A stretch of 64,000 nt of DNA from Gordonibacter sp034932485 (GTDB lineage Bacteria; Actinomycetota; Coriobacteriia; Coriobacteriales; Eggerthellaceae), in the NCBI GenBank assembly GCA_034932485.1, contig JAYFOQ010000003.1, positions 1 to 64,000 of the forward strand. Direction: 5' to 3'. Numbering within the stretch: position 1 is the stretch's first letter; each line of letters opens with the position of its first letter. A program made the translations under genes and the position numbers. The notes beneath the pieces were generated by a model, which saw nothing but the letters and a program-made list of their open reading frames with translations, was not told the origin of the DNA and made no database searches. Shown in pieces: positions 59,734 to 64,000 of this stretch.

Positions 59734-62130
59734 ATGGAGTACAACAACGAGTACAACATGGACCTGTACCCAAAGCAGCTGCACTGGAAGGAGGGCGACC
59801 TCACGGCAACACGCACAACCATGTGGTCGGGCCCGGGCTGCCACGAGGGGTGCCAGATCATCTTCTACACCGACGAAGACGGCAAGCTGGTGAAGACTGA
59901 GGGCGATCCGAACAGTCCGTTCAATCAGGGCCGTCTCTGTATGCGCTGTCTTGAACTGCCTGAGTTGGTAAATCATGAAGATCGCCTCAAATATCCCATG
60001 AAGCGCGCGGGAGAGCGTGGCGAAGATAAGTGGGAACGTGTCAGCTGGGATGAAGCCTATACAATCATCGAGGAAAAGGTTCGTCAGTTCCAGCGCGAGT
60101 CCGGTCCAGAGTCTATCATTTCTATGATTGGTACCGGTCGTAATGTCTCCCAGGTCATCGCGCATAACCAATACGCGAACTTCGGCGGCCCCGACCTTAC
60201 GCTGTGTTTTCTCTCGGGCGATTCGTGCATGCTGCCTCGCACGGCTTTGTGCTACGTGGTTATGGGTAACCAGTGGGTGGCAGACATGTCCCAGTTCCGC
60301 GAAGCACGTTATGAGAATGACCCCGAGTGGATAATTCCTGAGTGTGTGGTGCTCTGGGGTACGAATCCGGTTGTGTGTAACTCAGATGCGTTCTTGGGTC
60401 ACTGGATTGTTGAGGCCATGAAGCGTGGCAGTGAGCTTATTACTATCGACCCTCAGCTTACTTGGATGGCCGCAAAGTCTAAGTACTGGCTGCGCCTGCG
60501 CCCCGGTACCGATGCGGCGCTGGCCCTTGGTATGATGAATGTGATTATAAGCGAGGACCTGGTCGATCACGATTTTATCGACAAGTGGACGTATGGCTAC
60601 GATGCCCTTGCTGAGCGTGTCAAGGAATATCCACCCTCGAAAGTAGCCGAGATATGTTGGATCAAGGAAGATCTTCTTGTAGAAGCAGCACGATTTTATG
60701 CTAAAGCTCAGCCGTCCACTATCCAGTGGGGTCTTGCGGTTGACATGTCGAAAATTGGCACTCCGACCGCGCATGCCATCGCCTGTCTTGCAGGCATCAC
60801 GGGAAATATTGACAACCCTGGCGGGAATATTCTTATTGATCAAGCTTGCGGTCTTGAATTCGGCTATAACTCTGGCATTGAGTATCTCAAAGAGGGTATG
60901 GTTGAAAAGCGTCTCGGTAACAGTAAATACAATCTTAAGAAGTATGGTTTCACGGCGTCGTCTCAGTCGGACTCCATTCTTGAGGCCATCGAGACAGGTC
61001 TCGACGAAAAAGGCGATCCGCGTCCCGTACGCATGCTGTGGATACAGTCGGCTAATCCTATCGCGAACATGGGACAAGATGCGCCGCGTTTGTACCGAGC
61101 TATGGATAAAGTGGACTTCATCTGCGTCGTGGATTTGTTCAAGACTCCTTACATCGTAGCGTGTGCCGACCTCGTGTTGCCGTGTGCCATGTCAAACGAG
61201 CGCGACTGCATCCGCGTGTGGTTCGATCCGGTACGTTCACTTACGAAATGCTCAAGCTACTTCGAGGCCAAGGAAGACGAGCAGATTATGATCGACCTCG
61301 GCCATCGTTTGGCTCCTGAGAACTGGCCTGAATGGGTCAAGGAGCCGCGCGACTACATGAACTGGCGCTTGCAGGTGGGCAACTGCGGCTTCACCATGGA
61401 GGAACTCGAGGATAAGGGTGGCATGATCTACAACGATTTCCGTTACTACAAGTACGAGAAAGGGTTGCTACGCCCCGATGGACAGCCCGGCTTTATGACG
61501 CCGACAGGTCGCTATGAGTTCTACATTAGCTTGTTTGACAGCTGGGGGGTTGATGCACTGCCTTTCTACGAAGAGCCGCCTACTAGTCCCGTGTCCACAC
61601 CCGAACTTGCCGAGGAATATCCGCTTGTACTCACCACGGGTAAGCGTTCTTTTGAGTTCTTCCACTCTGAATGGCGTCAGGCTAACACGACTTCGCGCGA
61701 ACTGCACCCGGTACCGTACTTCGATATTCACCCCGATACGGCGGCACGCTACGGCGTTGCCGAGGGGCAATGGACTTGGATCGAGAACCAAATGGGCAAG
61801 TGTCGTCAAGTCGCTCGTTTCAATAAAACTCTCGACCCGCGTGTTATATCAACGGAACATGGCTGGTGGTTCCCTGAACAAGAGGCCGCCGAACCTAGCC
61901 TGTTTGGTGTGTTCGACTGCAACCCAAACAACCTTATTCCTATGTGCGAAAACGGCCCATCTGGATACGGTGCACCCATTAAGTGTGGCATGGCTAAGGT
62001 TTATCCGGCTACGGCCGAGAATATGCGACTCGAGGACCAGCCCACTTATCAGGTTACGGCTACCAATGGCTATACCCACGGCCCGTCTCATAAGTCCGAC
62101 ACGCCCAGCTTCTACGACCAGAACAAGTAA
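59734..62130 (+). CDS. Molybdopterin-dependent oxidoreductase (module E)
   Basis: A 798-residue cytoplasmic enzyme. Cluster ligands C36, C40, C69 and C72 (GCHEGC, LCMRC) are intact. IGTGRN near 132 and SGDSCMLPR with Cys165 match the other copies, although Met replaces the usual Tyr after the Cys. TEHGWWFPEQ is near the end. AAGAGAGGAATAGGT precedes the ATG. The ferredoxin gene follows after 13 bp and an MFS gene after that. It is the most diverged of the intact copies and probably acts on a different substrate. Confidence 0.92.
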   Translation: MEYNNEYNMDLYPKQLHWKEGDLTATRTTMWSGPGCHEGCQIIFYTDEDGKLVKTEGDPNSPFNQGRLCMRCLELPELVNHEDRLKYPMKRAGERGEDKWERVSWDEAYTIIEEKVRQFQRESGPESIISMIGTGRNVSQVIAHNQYANFGGPDLTLCFLSGDSCMLPRTALCYVVMGNQWVADMSQFREARYENDPEWIIPECVVLWGTNPVVCNSDAFLGHWIVEAMKRGSELITIDPQLTWMAAKSKYWLRLRPGTDAALALGMMNVIISEDLVDHDFIDKWTYGYDALAERVKEYPPSKVAEICWIKEDLLVEAARFYAKAQPSTIQWGLAVDMSKIGTPTAHAIACLAGITGNIDNPGGNILIDQACGLEFGYNSGIEYLKEGMVEKRLGNSKYNLKKYGFTASSQSDSILEAIETGLDEKGDPRPVRMLWIQSANPIANMGQDAPRLYRAMDKVDFICVVDLFKTPYIVACADLVLPCAMSNERDCIRVWFDPVRSLTKCSSYFEAKEDEQIMIDLGHRLAPENWPEWVKEPRDYMNWRLQVGNCGFTMEELEDKGGMIYNDFRYYKYEKGLLRPDGQPGFMTPTGRYEFYISLFDSWGVDALPFYEEPPTSPVSTPELAEEYPLVLTTGKRSFEFFHSEWRQANTTSRELHPVPYFDIHPDTAARYGVAEGQWTWIENQMGKCRQVARFNKTLDPRVISTEHGWWFPEQEAAEPSLFGVFDCNPNNLIPMCENGPSGYGAPIKCGMAKVYPATAENMRLEDQPTYQVTATNGYTHGPSHKSDTPSFYDQNK

Positions 62131-62143
62131 AGGGGGAGGAAAC

Positions 62144-62491
62144 ATGGCACAAACCGGTGAATACGGTCTCCTGATTGACTACCAGTACTGCTCGGGCTGC
62201 CACGCTTGTGAGGTAGCCTGCAAGAAAGAGCACGATCTGCCCAAGGGGGACTTCGGCATCAAGATACTGCAAGATGGTCCGCGCCAGAGTTCAGATGGCG
62301 TTTGGGAGTACGATTACCTGCCGGTGCCCACGCACCTATGCGACTTGTGCGCCGTACGTACGGCGGCCGGTAAGCTTCCTACCTGTGTACACCACTGTCA
62401 GGCAGGCGTCATGGTCTACGGCACCCTCGAAGACCTGGCTGCTAAGGCAAAGGCGGCCGCAAAGGATAAGATGGTAATTTTCGCGAAATAG
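62144..62491 (+). CDS. Ferredoxin-like electron-transfer subunit (module E)
   Basis: A 115-residue two-cluster ferredoxin starting MAQTGEYGLLIDYQYC. Ligands are C16, C19, C22, C26 and C66, C69, C81, C85. It lacks the extra third Cys (QAGV instead of QAWC or QAFC), which shows that eight cysteines are the shared core. GGGGGAGG precedes the ATG at 62144. The C-terminus is Lys/Ala-rich. Confidence 0.92.
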   Translation: MAQTGEYGLLIDYQYCSGCHACEVACKKEHDLPKGDFGIKILQDGPRQSSDGVWEYDYLPVPTHLCDLCAVRTAAGKLPTCVHHCQAGVMVYGTLEDLAAKAKAAAKDKMVIFAK

Positions 62492-62493
62492 CT

Positions 62494-62529
62494 CGCAGGT
62501 CCGGATCACAGAGGTGTGGTCCGGACCTG
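62494..62529 (+). terminator. Hairpin after module E ferredoxin
   Basis: GCAGGTCCGGATCACA (62494-62509) pairs with 62514-62529 with one G-T pair and a 4-nt loop. There is only a short T pair downstream. Probable terminator; the following 200 bases to the MFS gene hold several GC-rich repeats of CCGGC but no gene. Confidence 0.7.
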
Positions 62530-62731
62530 CTTGTGATCACGGTAGCGTATTTGACGCTCGGTGGTCGCAAGTAGGGCGATCTAGTGTTTTGTAATTTGCG
62601 TCACCTGAGATTGGCTGGTCGGTAAAACGGCCGGCTGGTGGCATTTCGACCGGCAACCCCGATGGGTTCTCAGTCGGCCCGGTGCGCATTAAGCTTGCCG
62701 GGCATCCAAACTTTCTACAAGGGGGTGGAAA

Positions 62732-63988
62732 ATGAAAGAAAAGCTCTATCCTTGGCGATGGGCCATCCTTATAGGTATGACCATTTTGCTTATTAGCTTA
62801 CAATTTTCGTTTATCGTTCCTGGGGGTGCTGCTCTTCTGGTTATGCAGGAATATCAGTGTGAACCCATGATGTTCTCCATGATCATGTCTATCCCGTACT
62901 TTTCGGGCGTTTTGTTTTGCATGGCAGGCGGTGTTCTTGCCGATCGCGTGGGGCTTGGTAAAGTATTTGCCTTCGCGTTTGCTGTATCTCTTATCGGGGC
63001 ACTGGCCCGTTGCTTCTCAATCGACTACTGGACGCTGTTCCTTTCAAGTTTCTTTATGGGTATGGGGGTGGCCGCGCTCAATGCTAATTCGGCAAAGTTG
63101 CTGCGTTTGTGGTTTCCTGGTACGTCGAATTCGTTTGCCATGGGCGTCTATACTGCTGGTATGTCTGGTGGGGCTGCCCTTGCCATCTGGTTTGGCTCAC
63201 ACGTGACTGTTGTCCAAGATGCGTGGTGGTTTAGCTTTGGGCTTATGGCTGTTGGTGTGGTTGCTTGGTTTGCGGTATATCGCAAACATCCCGACGGAGA
63301 ACATCGCTCCGTCGAGCCGGTTGGTCAGTACCTGCGCGTTGTTGTACGAAATAAACACGTGTGGGCTGTTGCTGTTGTTGCCTTCCTCGTGTTTGGTATG
63401 ACGAATGTCAACGGCTCCTACATGGTTGCTGCGGTGACGACGCTCATGGGTGATCCCGCTTTAACGAGCATTGCTGGCGATATGTCAACCTTGAATACGA
63501 TTATTGCCTGCGCTGCCTCTATGGCCCTGCCGGTTATTTTGGCGAAGGTGTTTAAGAACATGCGCGCGCCGTTTATCTGCTGCCTTGTGGGTACCGCGAT
63601 CTGTTTCGCGCTGGTGTTCTTTCTTCCGTACGGACCTCTCACGTGGTTTCTCTTCTGTATGCAACCGATTCTTATGGCTTCCGTCATGCCGTTTACTAAG
63701 ATGCTCCCAACACTGCTTCCTAGTGTTAAGCCCGAGCAGTACGGTGTGGTCGGTGGTATCCAGGCTACCTTACAGAACTTCGGCATGTTTTTAATCGCGT
63801 CCTATATTATTTCGCCGCTTGCTATTGCGGTAACAGGCGCGGTTGACGGCGTGCCATACTACCAGGGTGTCTATGTAGCTACTGCGGTGCTGTGCGTAAT
63901 TGCGGCGTTGTCGTTGTTCTTGTTCCCAAATGTGCGCAGTTCCGTTTCGCGTAAGATTGCCGATGAGACGGCCGGGGATGCTGAGTGA
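62732..63988 (+). CDS. MFS transporter (module E)
   Basis: A 418-residue carrier with about twelve helices, starting MKEKLYPWRWAILIGM after AAGGGGGTGG. The helix 2-3 loop reads GGVLADRVGLGK, a good MFS signature. The two halves are joined by a short polar loop near 195 (HPDGEHRSVE). It lies 240 bp after the module E ferredoxin and is the likely carrier of that enzyme's substrate or product. Specificity cannot be read. Confidence 0.88.
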   Translation: MKEKLYPWRWAILIGMTILLISLQFSFIVPGGAALLVMQEYQCEPMMFSMIMSIPYFSGVLFCMAGGVLADRVGLGKVFAFAFAVSLIGALARCFSIDYWTLFLSSFFMGMGVAALNANSAKLLRLWFPGTSNSFAMGVYTAGMSGGAALAIWFGSHVTVVQDAWWFSFGLMAVGVVAWFAVYRKHPDGEHRSVEPVGQYLRVVVRNKHVWAVAVVAFLVFGMTNVNGSYMVAAVTTLMGDPALTSIAGDMSTLNTIIACAASMALPVILAKVFKNMRAPFICCLVGTAICFALVFFLPYGPLTWFLFCMQPILMASVMPFTKMLPTLLPSVKPEQYGVVGGIQATLQNFGMFLIASYIISPLAIAVTGAVDGVPYYQGVYVATAVLCVIAALSLFLFPNVRSSVSRKIADETAGDAE

Positions 63989-64000
63989 GTAAGGCAAGGG

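Overview
The window looks like a chromosomal segment from an anaerobic gut actinobacterium of the Eggerthellaceae (Coriobacteriia). The evidence is the mixture of several cytoplasmic molybdopterin oxidoreductase/ferredoxin pairs, LuxR regulators fused to a multi-spanning membrane domain, many MFS carriers, small Met-Cys zinc-ribbon proteins with Gly-Ala-Pro tails, and a corrinoid methyltransferase island. Base composition is moderate in most of the window but clearly GC-rich between about 31.7 and 39 kb. I cannot fix the genus from sequence alone.

Layout. 0-9 kb: end of a transposase, PcrA helicase, a DegV protein, a membrane LuxR regulator divergent from an AAHS-like MFS carrier, and an unknown protein. 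9-14.6 kb: an unusual module with a zinc-ribbon gene, a molybdopterin oxidoreductase that has lost all four N-terminal Fe-S cysteines, a partner derived from a two-cluster ferredoxin that keeps one of eight ligands, two unknown small proteins, a SlyD-like prolyl isomerase and another zinc-ribbon gene. 14.6-19.6 kb: L-serine ammonia-lyase, Mn-dependent pyrophosphatase, M20 peptidase and a RelB/PIN toxin-antitoxin pair. 19.7-24.9 kb: rpsL-rpsG-fusA-rpsJ-rplC-rplD-rplW, ending at a terminator where L2 would usually follow. 25-31.7 kb: an ABC transporter with a coiled-coil FtsX-type permease, a zinc-ribbon gene, a possible structured RNA and trigger factor.

31.7-40 kb: a GC-rich island with a DUF2284 protein, three UroD-family methyltransferase-like proteins, a corrinoid protein, an Old-Yellow-Enzyme/FAD reductase and a corrinoid reductive activator. 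Together these resemble an anaerobic O- or N-demethylation system. 40-54.8 kb: three molybdopterin oxidoreductase/ferredoxin modules with a second membrane LuxR regulator and two tandem MFS carriers. 54.8-64 kb: a zinc-ribbon gene, a complete IS30-family element with a 13-bp target duplication, a DnaA/Hda-like ATPase, a zinc-ribbon/MFS pair and a fifth oxidoreductase/ferredoxin/MFS module.

How it may work together (inference): the modules pair a soluble Mo-bis-pterin enzyme, an electron carrier, a carrier protein and a membrane-embedded one-component regulator. This is the arrangement described for inducible reductive enzymes acting on aromatic or other small gut metabolites, such as catechol dehydroxylases. 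The methyltransferase island could release phenols or catechols that such enzymes then reduce. The module at 9.5-14.6 kb is the best candidate for something new. Its catalytic and partner subunits have lost their Fe-S ligands together, which suggests a redox-neutral reaction or a different electron donor.
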